From the NCBI GenBank assembly GCA_932521035.1, contig OW051496.1:1984001-2048000 (forward strand): DNA of 64,000 bases, read 5' to 3'. The position numbers and the translations under genes are program-made. Below the pieces are notes generated by a model that was not told where the DNA came from, searched no databases, and saw nothing but the letters and a program-made list of their open reading frames with translations. Source of the stretch: Oscheius dolichura (taxonomy: Eukaryota > Nematoda > Chromadorea > Rhabditida > Rhabditidae). How positions within the stretch are numbered: position 1 is the first letter of the stretch; each line of letters begins with the position of its first letter. This document shows positions 20,801-33,979 of the stretch, in pieces.

Positions 20801-23800
20801 ACGGGAGGACAGGATAAGAAGATCCGAATTTGGAAAGTCGACGCCAATGGCCGGCAGAGCAAAATGTAAGGGTTTTTGTCTAGTTTTTCCTATATTTTAG
20901 CGGAGTAAAAGGTCTCTTCAATGGTTTTCCAACCAGAAATGAGTTGAAGTTGAGTGGGAACGAGAATTGACATAAACCGGCGGTTTATTATTTAAAAGGA
21001 CGGTAGAACACAGAAAAATTGCGGAAAAATAGGGGTCTGTATTTCTTTTCCAACGGATAGGGTTACAGTAATTTCACTCCGTTCGGGACCATTTTGAGAT
21101 TCGCGAACAAATTATCAAATGTTACCTTATTTTCAAGAAAAAGAACCTGGATTAATGTAATCTATCCGTTGGAAAAAGACTGTACCTGTAAGCGATCATT
21201 AGATAGCAAGAGAGTGGGCATTGCGACAAGAACACCATGAAAGGAGCGGCATAAGTTTATTCCAAACTAGTATTTCTTTTTTGTACAATCAAGCCGTTGA
21301 TATTCCTGGGAGACAACGCAACAGTTTTGTAGTTACCCCGAACTCTGTCACAGTAAACTGTAATCTTGTTCATTTTATTAAAAAGCTACGGTAAAATAGA
21401 GAAACAGGACGCATTGTGGAGCAATTTTATTCAAACTTGAGGTCAAAATAAACTAGTGAATCAGTTACTCTCATTCAATTCTTTTTCATTCAACTGGGAC
21501 CAATCTGGATTAGAACGATAAACAGGCGCCAATATTCATACAGACAATAAAACACTTCTCAAATTCTTTTGAGGACGACCACATATTTCGTTAGTTTTCA
21601 AGTGAACTATGATAGAAGACGAGTCAAAGACAAGCTGCTAATTCCTTATAATTCGATTTTCAAAAATTGTAGAAGTTAGGATATAAATTCGCTTGCTTTT
21701 TATGAATATTCAATTTGTGATTACCCATTATAGTTCTCTTTTAGGCACACTTTGACCGGATGCAACAATGCCATTACTCGACTGGACTACGATGTGGAGT
21801 CGAAGTATCTCCTGGCCTCTAGTAACGATTCCGGAGTGCGGGTCTGGAATGTCGATAATCAGCGACTATTGGTTAGTTTCTTGGATTTTTCTTTGTTTTG
21901 CTAGTTCTTTAAAACCAGGAATCGAATAATTCTAAATTGGTCGCAAGGTCCGATTCTAGAATAAAAACAATTTCCAGAGTACTCTCCGCGGCCACCAGGA
22001 TAAGGTCAACGTGGCCCGTTTCCACGGCACCATGCAAGCGGTCTCGGGTGGAAGTGATCGCAGTATCCGGTTGTGGGATCTCCGCTCGGAAAGATGTAGG
22101 CCGTTGACTCCATTTTTCAATTTTAGAGACGATTTTTTTTCCAGGTGTACGGTCATTTTTCCCTGGTTCAACGATACACGATATTGCTGGACGCTGCTCT
22201 TTTGGAAGTACCTCTTGGATTTCGGGTAAGCGGCGGTTCTATGAGGAGGGGTGGAATAGTGTGGGAAAATTTGAAATAGGCGTGAAAATGGCTGGAAAAA
22301 TTGAAAAATACTGAAAGATGAGAATTTTGAAAATTAACATGCAGCGAGTGTTGAAAGAAAAATTGCGCTGATTTTATTCTCCCAAAAAAACGTGAAGAAT
22401 TTTGTAATCTCCATAAGAAAGGGGCAATTCTGGTCTGTTTCTCTTCCACTACTTATTGCATCAGTCTCTTTCTTTCACCAATCGTGTACTTCACGAGGCT
22501 TCGTGCAACCATTACTAAAATCGGACAAAAAAAACTACTGATGGGCATTCAAAACTGAAAATAAAAGGCTCATGAGCATTTTCCTTAGTAAGGAAGAAGG
22601 ACCAACAAAGAATAACACTTTGACATTTATTAGGCAAAGGAAACATGAAATTTTTTTGAACTTGGATGCAAATTTCGAAAAATTGGAAAAAAAACTCATT
22701 TTCAGGACATTTCGACAAGAAGATTCGAATTTGGGATGGCCGAAACGACCAACCTGTACAAGTTCTTGAAATGGCGGGAAAAGTCACTTCCATTGACGTT
22801 GCTATGGGTAAAAATTCCTCCTTTTCTTTTTTAAACTTCGTGCAGATGGTCGTTCCTTCCTTGTTTCCACCCGAGACGACACCTTGTCCCTTCTGGATAT
22901 CCGAAACATGTCAACCATCCATTTCTACAGTGCCGAGCAGTACAAGACATCGTCGGACCTGTCTCGCTGTATCATTTCTCCCGGAATGGAGTATATCGCT
23001 GCTGGGTAAGCGAGGGGAATTTTGGTGTTTTTTTTGTTTTATGGAAGATATTAAAGGGAGCTACCGGCAGTAGATTTCGCGCCTACAGTACGCCTGCCGA
23101 CATTTTGCGGGTGCGGCGGCGGTGCATTACATAACCTTGAATTTTATCTATTTCATCCATTGTTGCTTCTGTTTCACATTTTTTCAACGTTTTTTAGTGT
23201 TATATTTATTAAAAGCATCACAATAAACATTACAAATGCGAAGAAGAGATCTCTTGGATGTCCGTTATCTTGCGCTTGATTCTGAAAACAATATCCTACC
23301 CTAATAATAGGCAGATCTCTGTCTGTCTGTCTGCGAGACATGTCGTCTGTGTAGATTGACAGGTCAAATGAGGGAGAAGCAGAAAGTTTCGACCGTCAGA
23401 TCTTATCCGACTATCTATTCTTTTTCGACCGAAATAAACTAATCCCAAAGCGGCCAAAGGCCGCCGGAGGCATACTGGTAACCAAATAATGACTTTTAAC
23501 AAATAAACTGACCTGAAAAATACTCCAAGTCGTTTTCCTGACCAAATAGAAGCTTGTCCTGCAAAAGAAATATTATTAAATATCGAGGGAAACAGAAGTA
23601 GCAAAAAAATTACAAGTCTTTATCGCGAAAAAAATATGCGCAGAGCTTCGCTTCTATTTGAGATAATTCAACATATAAAAACGCTGTAGAAGTCATAAAA
23701 AGGCATATAATAATAATTACAATATCTAAACAAAAAGATAATGAGCGAAAACAAACTTACTTGAAGTTTCGTCTAAAGTCCTGTGGAGAGCTCTTGCTGC

Positions 23801-24536
23801 TTATTCCCGGACAATTCCGGTTTTCTTATATCTGGTGGTCCCGTTAATCTAACAAAAAAAACATTTCAGCTCATCGGATGGTCATGTCTTCGTCTGGAAT
23901 TTGAACAACACCAAGATTGAGAAGGCTCTCATCAAAGGAGGGCACGAGTGGGTTTCTTTTCCATTAGACTGGTCGACCCATTGTCTAAAACCGGGGTATT
24001 ATAAACCAATGGGAACATAAAAAGTGTGCAGCAGAGTGCCCTAGAAGCTGTCTAAACTAGTGGGAAATTCAATAAAATATTCGAAATCCTAGAATTTTAA
24101 TCGGAACCAATAGCCAAAAGTTGTGCGGCTTTTTGTATCAAAACTGCTATTAAAACAAATTTTTTGTTCTGTAATATTTTCATCCAATCACAGTAACAAA
24201 ATGTTTCGCCTTGTGTTTATAATTTTGTCCAGAGATTCGATACGATTCTGGAGTAGTTGGAGTAGAACAAAATATGTAGCAAAAGCGTTATGAACTAGTT
24301 GAGGCCATTATTCGATATTCTGGAGTGAAAATTTCCCCTATAACGAAAACAAAAAGTTCTTCTCTTTTTTGTATCAATTCTGCTACTTAATTAAATTTTG
24401 TTCCCCAATTTAGTACTTCTTCTGTTTCATACAAGACGTTATTTTCAGGCACGCTGTCCTTTCCGTCAGTTGGAGTCCGTCCGGCCGTGGTCTTCTCAGC
24501 TGTGATAAGCAGAAACAAGTGGTATATTGGAATTAA
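17890..24536 (+). CDS. atg16: Autophagy protein ATG16-like (coiled coil + WD40)
   Basis: Fifteen exons: 17890-17998, 19036-19114, 19162-19314, 19809-19881, 19927-20105, 20150-20218, 20579-20663, 20744-20865, 21745-21871, 21978-22095, 22145-22225, 22706-22807, 22846-23005, 23870-23947, 24449-24536. Phases agree and give 540 residues, normal for the family. Residues about 14-36 ([13 protein letters not shown]) fit the ATG5-binding helix. About 70-190 is coiled coil with LKDEWTAM, matching the ATG16 dimer coil. About 250-540 is a seven-blade WD40 propeller, with [36 protein letters not shown] and [14 protein letters not shown] ending VVYWN, which I recognise as ATG16L blades. Family role: with ATG5-ATG12 it forms the E3-like complex that directs LC3/GABARAP lipidation on the phagophore. 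Introns 8 and 13 carry mobile elements. Confidence 0.93.
18625..18745. mobile_element. Truncated CATACATG-family MITE in ATG16 intron 1
   Basis: CCTACATGAGC...GGGCGCGCCGCGTTACGTAACATAT then AAAGTTTGTGGGG and GGTTGAGCTGTGA. The right half is missing. Confidence 0.55.
21035..21187. mobile_element. Palindromic MITE, TTTCCAACGGATA family (ATG16 intron 8)
   Basis: TTTTCCAACGGATAG and CTATCCGTTGGAAAA stand in inverse orientation with GTTACAG / TGTAAT inner continuation. Related termini occur at 59284-59428 and 63770-63934. Confidence 0.6.
23051..23847. mobile_element. TTAA-flanked 'R' element in ATG16 intron 13
   Basis: Left end TTAA-AGGGAGCTACCGGC; probable right end GGTCCCG-TTAA at 23844. It holds coding-like minus-strand exons: one bounded by ttttgcag and FSG|gtcag at about 23506-23561, and one ending [13 protein letters not shown] near 23765-23800. 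Both are shared with the element at 52232. A separate short repeat (about 23297-23471), also present at 57670, is nested within. Confidence 0.6.
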
Positions 24537-25960
24537 TCGGAGGAAAAATTCTATGGAGAGAATCTGCTCATGTTCCTGTTATACAGTACGATCCCTTCCC
24601 CCTTTCCTTGACAACTTTCAGATTACTGTACATATTTTTCAAAATCTAGTTTCATCAGTTAGCTATAACCGGCCAAATGATTACGGATAGCTTTGTCTTC
24701 ATTATTCATTTTTTTAGCCAATTCACTGGGCATAATCTCCACCTCTAGTCTTTGCCATCAACGCATTTGCTTCTTTCGATTCCTTCTCCTCGTTTTGCCC
24801 AGTGCATAGATGGGCACTACGTCCGATTTTGGGCGCCCCCGGGCGTGCGCACTTTTCGCGTTATATAACGGAAAAATAACGTAACGCGCACCTTTCTTGA
24901 GCCGTTTATGATCATAACTCGGCCATTTGTGGACCATTTTCAAAAATTGAAAAGCTAGCTTGTAGCCGAGATCAATACGGTTTGAATGAGCCTAAGGTTG
25001 ATAGCATTCACTCGCAAGAAAATGAAAATCCTGTAGCAGTGCAAATGAGCAAAAAAAACGTCGAAAAGTCATTATTTGATGTCACAGAGAGTTTTCTTTT
25101 TGGGCTATTGAGCTGAAACCTGGTTAATCAAAACCATCTTGATCTCGGCTACAAACTTACTTTTTATTTTATGAAAACGGTTCAGAAATAATCGAATTAT
25201 GGCCACAAACGTCTCAGAAAAGGAGCGCGTTACTTAATTTTTCCATTATGTAACGCGCAAAGTGCGCACGCTCAGGGGCGCCCAAAATCGGGCGTAGTGC
25301 CCATGTATGACCCAGTGACATATCCACATGACTTTTTGTATTGTGTGTTCTCTTTAGTTTGTACAATTGTGAATCATAAAACAATGTTGGTAACGAATGT
25401 TTGGGAAGAGATTTATATTAAGGGATTTATGATTGCCTGTATTCTGCCTCTACAAAGAACTTTCTCTTTGTTTTACTTCTCCCGTAAAAAAATGTCGTCT
25501 TTCACATCTTTCCACCATTTCTACAGAGAAAAGAGAGGACCCATAAGAGAATGTGGACAGGACAAGAATTTCATCCATTGAAATTGGAGAAAAGGAGCAT
25601 TTTTATGTTCGATAAGGAACAAAATAAATAACTTCACCTATGTTCTCGGCCAAAATTCAATGAGAAATTGCAAATTAGATGGCAATTATTAGGAAAATAG
25701 AGAGTTCCTTTATGTTCAGGGTGGTGAAACCATAAACATCATCAGAAAAATACAACCTCCAACGTTGAAATACCATGACTATTGCGCTGTTGTACGAATG
25801 ATGTATCCAACAATATCTGTTCAATGAAATTTTATTTGTATCGTTATCGAAGTAGTTATTTTTTTCATAAAATGAGGACTAGCTAGAAACGTTTCTTACA
25901 TGAATACGTACACATCAGGGTAAATATCTTCTTCGCTTCCTAGAGAGCTTCATTTTCCAG
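24537..25960. other. Intergenic region after ATG16 with a large MITE
   Basis: Apart from the 505-bp MITE, I find no supported gene, RNA or strong poly(A) signal. Short open frames lack splice context. Confidence 0.4.
24797..25317. mobile_element. 505-bp MITE with long inverted repeats and 8-bp target duplication
   Basis: Element 24805-25309 begins CATAGATGGGCACTACG and ends CGTAGTGCCCATGTATG. The flanks GCCCAGTG and ACCCAGTG match 7 of 8. Arms stay complementary far inward (GCGCGTTAC, GATCTCGGCTACAA). Same termini as the 8250 and 40166 elements, with a different interior. Confidence 0.8.
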
Positions 25961-26808
25961 CCGGATGGGTACCGATCCCTACATGGCCCCAGAAGTAGTA
26001 ACTTCGAAGGACTACGGCCCGCCGGCAGATGTATATTCATTTGGGGTCACAATTTGGGAAATTATCCACAGAAAGTAGACTTATTTTAGACATTTGGTCT
26101 AGTTATTCGTTTCAGACACCCCTCTGAACATTTAGTGATTTCTAAGGATCCTGTAGGAAACGATTTTGTAGAGCTGTCTATAGATCCGAACAAAATGGAG
26201 GAGGAGACTTCGGAGTTTCTTAAAAGGTTCGCATTTTTATAGAAATCTTAATACAGCTGCTCGACCATTTAGATGCTGGCAAAGAGACGTCTCTGCTAGG
26301 CCGTCAATTGGGAAAATCGGCGACTTTCTGTCAAGATCCTTCCAAACGGTAAGCATCAAATTTCAAGTCGCAGGCAGACGCGTTCCCCGGCATATTGACT
26401 ACTTCTTATTGAATCTTTCAGATTTTGGTTACTACCCTAATCTCAAAAACTGATAGAAAGATGTTTGTATTGAATAAAAAGACATTCACATGGATAGAGC
26501 TGCAACTGGAACTTTGCCCTGAAAGTGGCGTCGTCTGCCTCCATGGTGAACTCTATTTAATCGGAAGTGGTCCGAACCGAAAGGATTTATTAAAATTGGA
26601 TAAAAATATGGAATGGAAACGACTGGCTGAAATGAATGAGAGACGAAGATATATTAAGAATACCTGTTTGGGATGGAATGGATACATTTGGGTGTTTGGA
26701 GGACGAGATCGAGACAATCGAGACAGTTGCTTTCATGTTTTTCACATTAGCAAGCTTGTAACACATCGTTTTACAGTAAATATCTGGAAAAAGCGTAAAA
26801 TCACATAA
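25961..26808 (+). pseudogene. K0: remnant of a kinase-kelch gene
   Basis: Exons 25961-26074 (GTDPYMAPEVVT...ADVYSFGVTIWE), 26116-26226, 26273-26348 (CWQRDVSARPS) and 26422-26808 (start of kelch: ILVTT...WVFGGRD). They correspond exactly to exons 7-10 of K5. Exons 1-6 (P-loop, catalytic loop) are absent upstream. The kelch reading leaves homology at about 26715 and reaches a stop, so the second kelch exon is also lost. Truncated at both ends and almost certainly non-functional. Confidence 0.75.
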
Positions 26809-27232
26809 AAGACAAGAGAAAAACAGTGACAACTCTTCCCGAACCTTTATTCACACGTATCGAAGTTCGTCTCAATGGTGGCCGAGTTCGACTCCGTTCA
26901 CTTAGATCCGCGAAACTAACTGACAGGTCGAGTTTTTATTATTTTCAGGCATAATTGCAATTAACGGCTTTCCGTATTACAACGTTCCATGGAACTAATG
27001 TCGCACCTTGTCCTGTTTCTCAATTCTATCCATTGGTTCCTTATTGTACATACAGGAAGATTGCTATGATACCCTAAGCTCGCTTTTGTTTCTGCTATCC
27101 TGCATCTCATGCTTTGTAACCTATCCTATCTTCTTCCTCACATTTTTCTGACCTAAAAACATAAAGGAAGTAATATAAAAAATACAACAGACATATACAA
27201 TAAAAAAATACAATCTGGTGAGATTTTTAAAC

Positions 27233-27830
27233 TATGGAGGATAAGTTGTGTGCATGAATCTCCGTTGTGAAATAGCAAACACGGAGTCCTGGAAAGACAA
27301 TGAAACGCCGGGGAGGTATTGGAATCCCAGGTATGTCTACGAAAAGATGCTCAAACAATCTGTAATCCTTCAGTTTTTCAAAAAATTACACGATCCTCTT
27401 GTTTCAATTAATCTATTGCTTCAATTTTATCGGGGCACGTGATTCGTTTTGTGTCAATAGACGGGGTACCGGAAGTGGACAGGGAAAGGTCTGATAAGGG
27501 GCATCAGTACCTAGAAAATAATTATTTTCAAGTAAATGGCTTCGACTTCTTGTTATCGCTTCCCGTCAGACATACTCAGTTATTAGTTGTGTTGATCTTT
27601 CCGTCGTCTTCTCGCTATGAAAAGAGAATTGTTGCGGGGAAAGGTGATCAAAAATGGAATAAAATTGAGGAAAAAAGTCCCTGTCGTCTCCTGAACAACT
27701 CTCTTCTCATCAGATTGGCGATACTCTCAGAATTTTATAGGTCTTCATCGGTCTTATCTGTTTTCCCTATCAGCTTCATGTGTGCGCAAACAGGCAGCCT
27801 CTCTCCCTTTTTTAGCATCCTATTCAAGGA
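27233..27830 (+). repeat. Segment duplicated at 48490-49130, upstream of kinase-kelch genes
   Basis: Nearly identical over about 600 bases to 48490-49130. A short open frame (EIANTESWKDNETPGRYWNP, 27248-27442) is kept in both and partly repeated at 27940-28030. It might be an upstream exon or just a duplicated promoter region; I do not recognise it. Confidence 0.6.
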
Positions 27831-28114
27831 TTTATTAATTGAAAGTATAGTCTGGATATGATTACAATTGCCAATTTCTCATCCTCAATTTCTCTTCGAA
27901 TGCTTTCTTTATCCCGATCATTTTCAGTCGGTTGAAGTTGTGAAATAGCAAACACGAAAGTATACGCGAGTCCTGGAAAGACAATGAAACGCCGGGGAGG
28001 TATTGGAATCCGAGCTAGGTCTACGAAAAGAAGCTACCAAATGAGAAATTTAGGTTCCCGCACGAAATATTCAGGTGGTATGACTTGTTTTTGTTTTAGT
28101 TAGTTCATTTCCAG

Positions 28115-31100
28115 GCGTACCACCTCGTTCTTTGGATAAATCCAAAAGATTGGCTGCTGTGAAATATACTCCTGATGGTGAGGCTAATCTTCTATTTTCT
28201 ATCGAATACCATATTTCAGCCTTTCACATACCCTACTACGCTCTGAATGATTTTCAAAAGTTAAAAACGTTGGATAATGGAGGTTACGGTACAGTTTTTA
28301 CAGGGTACGATGAAATTGGACGGACTGGAAAGAAACGGTTAGTCTTTTTTCTTACGGAAACCTCTTTATATTTAGAGCTGTTGCTATAAAAATATTTTCT
28401 AAATACGATGAATATTCTGAAAGAGAAATCCAGATATTGAAAACGGTAAGAAAACCGTTCTTTTCTGTTTTTTTCCGAGTTCACATCCAGTTTTTTTTCT
28501 TATTTTTAGCACACCTACCCGAACATAGTGGAATTATTTGGAGTAATATGGAATGGAAATGTGTATAGAGTCAAAGACAGTTCTATTGAAAAGCCACAAT
28601 ATACGGGATACGTGATGGAATATATGGAACTCGGCAGTCTTCATAACGGTTATCCTATATTTATTCAAATTTCAAAGGATGTCAACAGAAATACACGATG
28701 TCTCCAAACATTATGACATGAAGTTAATCGTCTTATGGATCGAACAAATTGGCTCCGGTCTACAGTATCTACATGAACACGACATTATTCACCGTGATGT
28801 CAAGCCCCGAAAGTATACATTTTCTCTGTTTATTAATACTCGTTTTTAGCATCCTTTTAGCAACAAGAACTCATTTAAAACTGGCTGATTTTGGCCTTGC
28901 TAGGTATATTTCTGTCAGAAATACGAACACGACAGGGTATTACTTTCATTTTCTTCTCACCTGATGCTTCTATAGGCAACTTGGTACGGATTCCTACAGG
29001 GCGCCAGAAATCGTCCTTTCAAGTGGCTATGGCAAAGCGGCGGATGTCTATTCATTTGGAGTAACAATATGGGAAATTATATGCCGGATGTCAGTTGATT
29101 TTATTTGATCAGTGTACAACATAAAAGTAGGTACCCTTCGGAAAATCAAAAATTTGAAAATGGTTGTATGCAACTGCCTATAGATATTGAAGAAATGAGC
29201 GAGGATTCGTGGGATTTTGTGAAAAGGTTGGTGTAGAAATATGAAGTTTGGGGCTGAAAAGGCCTACAAAATTAACCTTATTTCGTTTTCTTTGTTTGTT
29301 GGACAATTCTATTAAAATATTTTTAAAGACTGACTGTTCCTTTAAGATGCTGGCAAAGAAACATTTCTGATAGGCCGTCGATCGAAGAAATCATAAACTT
29401 TGAACCGAAATTCGACCAGACGGTAGGTGAACATTTGACGGTTACAAAAGAAGATGGGCAACTCTTTTTTTAGATTTTGGTCGTGGAAGTAGGTTGGCAT
29501 AATCATAAGATGATAATATGGAATCGGAAGACATCCACCTGGACTGTTTCACGAATGAAAATTCCTGCCCACATTGAAGTTGTTGGTGTTGTTTATCTCG
29601 ATGATGAACTCTATATAATCGGTGATCGCAAGTCATTCTTCAAGTTGGACAAAAATATGAAATGGAGACGACTGGCTGATATGAATGAGAGACACGGATG
29701 GATTAAGAATAGTTGTTTGGGATGGAATGGATACATTTGGGTGTTTGGAGTTTGGGAGAAAGGAAGGTTAAAAAGTGTGGAACGATATGATCCGAAAAAG
29801 AATAAATGGACACGGATGCCGTAAGTTATCTTTATGAAGGGAGCCTATAATCTTTTGATTATCTTTCCGGCTAATAAGCTATTTTAGAGACATGAAATAT
29901 GCCAGATGTGGTGCAGCTGCAGCCGTCTGTAACGGGAAAATATATATTTGTGGAGGAATAGGAGATGGTGGTGTCTCTTTGAAAAGTGTAGAATGTTTCG
30001 ATCCTGAGAGTGGAGTGTGGACTGAACTGACGGATATGCCAACACCTCGATCTGGCCATTTCCTCGTTTGTTATAGAAATAAGCTGGTTGTAATAGGAGG
30101 TCGCAATGAAAAACAAAGGACTACCACAGTTCTGGAATTGGATCCACTGGAGAAAAATGGACAATGGAAAGAGTTGTCGCCCTTACTCTCCCCTATTTCT
30201 AAATCTGTTGGAGTTGTTCTCGATCAAGAAATCTTTGCAATTGGCTGGGGTAATACTAATGATAGTGCCGATGTGGAAATATTTAACGGAATCAATTGGC
30301 GTGTTAGTCCCTCTTTCCCTCTAGCGCTGGAATATTATCACCCTCCGCCTGCTGTTCTCGTTCCTCAAGAGTTCGCGGATCGTCTTTCTTCTTATCCAAA
30401 CGATTTAACCTTACTTTCCTCCGTGAAACACACTTCGGATGGTAGAACTTTCTTCCTTTTTATATGCTACCATGTTTCTAGGCGTGCCGTACCATACTTT
30501 GAAGGATTTTAAATTTAAAGAACGGTTGGGTAGTGGAGGATACGGTACAGTTTTGAAGGTGTCCGAATTAAACAGATTCGCTCTAAAGAAACGGCAAGTT
30601 GGTTTCCCTTTCCGAGACCAATTCTATTCAGAATTGTGGCCGTGAAATTATTCAAAGAATTGGATGTCTATGCTGAAAGGGAAATCCAAATATTGAAAAC
30701 GGTACGGTATTTTTATTGTCTTCCATCGTACCTTTTTTTCAGCACACTCATGAGCATATTGTTCAATTATTTGGTGTTATTTGGGATGGAAATGTGTATA
30801 GAGTCAAAGGCAGTTCTATTGAAAAGCCAATATATACGGGATACGTGATGGAATACATACAACTTGGCAGTCTTCATAAAGGTTCGTCATTTTATTATAT
30901 TATGAAGTGCTCAGAAATCCACGACCTCTATAAATCGTATGATATTGCGTTAATTCTTTTATGGGTCAAACAAATTGGCTCCGGGCTACATTATCTCCAT
31001 GGAAATGGGATTATTCATAGGGATGTGAAGCCTTCAAAGTAGGAATTTTCCCACTGTTTCTACTCTTTATTTAGTATCCTCCTGCTCAGAATAGACCACA

Positions 31101-32599
31101 TAAAACTGGCGGATTTCGGCCTTGCTAGGAATATTTCTTACCAACAATCATGTACTACTGGGTAATTGACTCTTCTCTTCCCAATAAATTTTAATATTTC
31201 CAGTCCCATTGGCACAAATGTCTATATGGCTCCAGAAGTAATAACATCAAAGGATTACGGTGTTCCAGCTGATGTCTATTCATTTGGAGTAACAATATGG
31301 GAAATTACACAACGAAAGTTGGTTTATTTTACACAAATACTTTAAAAGAATATAGAGATCCGTCGAAACATTTGAAGACTTCGACAGACAGCTCAGGAAT
31401 TGTTTCCACAGAGCTGATTATGGATGCTGATGAAACTTATGGGGGCCTGACCGATCTCGTGAAAAGGTTCGGGACAATTTATGCAAACATAAGATAAAAG
31501 CACCTCCAGTTATTTTTGATACGGTTGAAAACCCTTGTAAAATGTTTTTAAGATGCTGGCAAAGAGAGATATCTGCTAGGCCGTCGATCCAGGAAATCAT
31601 AAACTTTGAACCGAAATTCGAACAGACGGTAGGTGAAAATTTGACAGTTAGGAAAGAAAATGGGCTCCGCTTTTTTAGATTTTGGTCATGGAAGAAGGCG
31701 TTGTTAACAAGATGACAATATGGAATCGGGGGACATCCACCTGGACTGTTTCACGAATGGAATTTCCTGACCATATTCTACCTGAAGGTGTTGTTTATCT
31801 CGATGATGAACTCTATCTAATTACCCATGGCAAGGCATTCTTCAAGTTGGACAAAAATATGGAATGGAGACGACTGGCTGATATGAATGAGGAACGAGGG
31901 TGGATTAATAATAGCTGTTTGGAATGGAATGGATACATTTGGGTATTTGGAGGAGAGAATTGGGACAGAAGAGAAGTACTAAAAAGTGTGGAACGATATG
32001 ATCCGAAGGAGGATAAATGGACATGGATGCCGTAAGTTATCTTTATGAAGGGAGCCTATAACCTTTTGATTGTCTTTCGGCTAATAAGAGATTTTAGAGA
32101 CATGAAATATGGCAGATATCGTGCAGCTGCAGCCGTCTGTAACGGGAAAATATATATTTGTGGAGGAAGAGGAGATGGTTCCGTCCTTTTGAAAAGTGTG
32201 GAATGTTTCGATCCTGAGAGTGGAGTGTGGACTGAACTGACGGATATGCCAACACCTCGAGTTTGGCATTGCCTCGTTTGTTATAGAAATAAGCTGGTTG
32301 TAATAGGAGGTTGGGATGGAAAAGAATGGACTACCACAGTTCTGGAATTGGATCCACACGAGAAAAATGGACAGTGGAAAGAGTTGTCGCCCTTACTCTC
32401 CCCTATTTCTAAATCTGTTGGAGTTGTTCTCGATCAAGAAATCTTTGCAATTTTCCGGAACTCTGATGAGGTGGAAATATTTAACGGAATCAATTGGCGT
32501 GTTTGCCTTTTCATTATTCCTCACGCTCTGTCTGCTGTTCTCGTACCTCAAGAGTTCGCGGATCGTCTTTCTTCTTATCCGGTCGATTTAAAGCAATAA
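28115..32599 (+). CDS. K1/K3: in-frame kinase-kelch-kinase-kelch gene
   Basis: Unit K1 exons: 28115-28177, 28220-28337, 28376-28445, 28510-28648, 28689-28812, 28850-28936, 28976-29089, 29131-29226, 29347-29422, 29474-29820, 29888-30441. Unit K3: 30482-30593, 30632-30701, 30743-30881, 30915-31038, 31075-31161, 31204-31317, 31356-31466, 31553-31628, 31679-32031, 32098-32599. The last K1 exon runs through the usual kelch end (FADRLSSYP) straight into the K3 first exon (LLSSVK.TSDG) with no stop and no ATG, so the units are fused in phase. Both kinases keep VA(V/I)K, HRDVKP.N, DFGLAR, APE and RPS. K1 has Asp for the first P-loop Gly (DNGGYGTV). No initiator Met was found for K1. K3 intron 2 uses a GC donor. 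AATAAA is at 32595. Confidence 0.7.
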
Positions 32600-32600
32600 A
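32595..32600 (+). terminator. Poly(A) signal AATAAA, K3
   Basis: AATAAA overlaps the TAA stop; the equivalent hexamer follows K5. Confidence 0.4.
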
Positions 32601-33503
32601 TAATTCGAGAGATCATAGCGAAATTGACAGGATATTTTTTGAGGGAGTATAACAAAAAGCAAAGAGGGAGAGATGTATTTCTCGACAAAAAGAAAAAGAC
32701 GGAATGAACGATGAAACCTTGCACGGTTGTCTATGTCGAGTCGTTTTCTGAAGGCCGCTGCGGTCGAATTTCTTATGGAAAAGTCGGGCTGTCAATGTCG
32801 GGAGCCTGTAAATTCAAGGATTCCTAAATTCGACACATAAAAACACAGCAGAAGCTATAGAACAGCTTTATAATAATATAAACACTATCTAAATAAAAAG
32901 ATAACCATTGAAAGCAAACTTACTTGGATATTCGTCTAATGTCCTGGGGAGAGCTCTTGCTGCTCAATCCCATTCTTCTTTTTCTTCCTTGTGCATCTAA
33001 AAATAATGTATTACCAATTAGAAACAGTAGAAAACAAAATAAAAATGATAAAACAACAAGAGAAAGCAATACAACAAATAATGAAAATGAAATAATGACG
33101 AAAAGCGCAAGCGACTTGCAATATGCTAATTTGGCTCATTTTTCCTCAATTTTCTTTCTGTAACAGTTATAATATGTTGCTAACAAGCTAGGCTATGTGT
33201 TAAAAATAAGTAAAAGCAAAAGCAATACAAGAATCAAAAGAAATTCATCCAATTCTATTTGCTGCGTTGCTCTCACTTTTCTAGTGTTAGTATCAAACGT
33301 TACATGCTCAGTGATTCTGAAAAAGAACCGCTATCGAATGTAGATTATTTAGCAACAAAAATAATATAGAGAAAACAAGTACACACAAAGAAATCAATGA
33401 AACTTCAAATGAATCAAAAATTAAAAACAAGTGGGCCTGACAATCACGGTTTGGCTCCTCGTACTTTTCGTAAATTTTTTCTACTGCCGGTAGCTCCCTT
33501 TAA
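32600..33503. mobile_element. Duplicated 3' flank and TTAA-flanked 'R' element copy
   Basis: 32600-32820 is almost identical to 51560-51785 (3' flank of K5). 32826-33503 matches the R element at 52232: a minus-strand exon with [13 protein letters not shown] near 32925-32975, then AT-rich text. Its right end TACTGCCGGTAGCTCCCT-TTAA abuts the next TTAA element at the same TTAA. Confidence 0.6.
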
Positions 33504-33979
33504 AGGAACTGTCAGGGACCTAAAACAGCTTTGGCTTAAAAAATTCGCCTTTTTTTCCTGATCACAATGGTATATTTGTTTTTGCATATGGACGCCTGTA
33601 TCACGAGAAAAATACACATTTATGATCAAAATTTTACCTTTATGGGGTCCCGTAACGATCATGATCACAGAAATGGAACGCATTTATGTCTTTGGGATAA
33701 AAATGCAATTTTCCCGTGATTCCGACGTCCATATGCAAAAATAAACATATCACCGTGATCAGGAGAAAACGGCCAATTTTTTAGTCTACGCTGAGTTAGT
33801 TTGCTAGCTTTTTGAGAGAGAAAAGGCGGAAAACGCTACATGATTCGTAAAATAAGCACAAATGATCCCGAAATGAAAAGTTTGGATAGAGAATAGGCCC
33901 CATTTGGATTCAGTCGCTTGGAACTCGATTGCTCAGGGTCAAATGGTCACTACCACTTGGTCCCTGACAATTCCTTTAA
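33500..33979. mobile_element. TTAA-flanked element, AGGAAC termini
   Basis: TTAA-AGGAACTGTCAGGGACC at the left, GGTCCCTGACAATTCCT-TTAA at the right. Internal inverse blocks CCTGATCACAATGG and CACCGTGATCAGG. Part of the interior recurs at 46085-46170. Confidence 0.75.
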
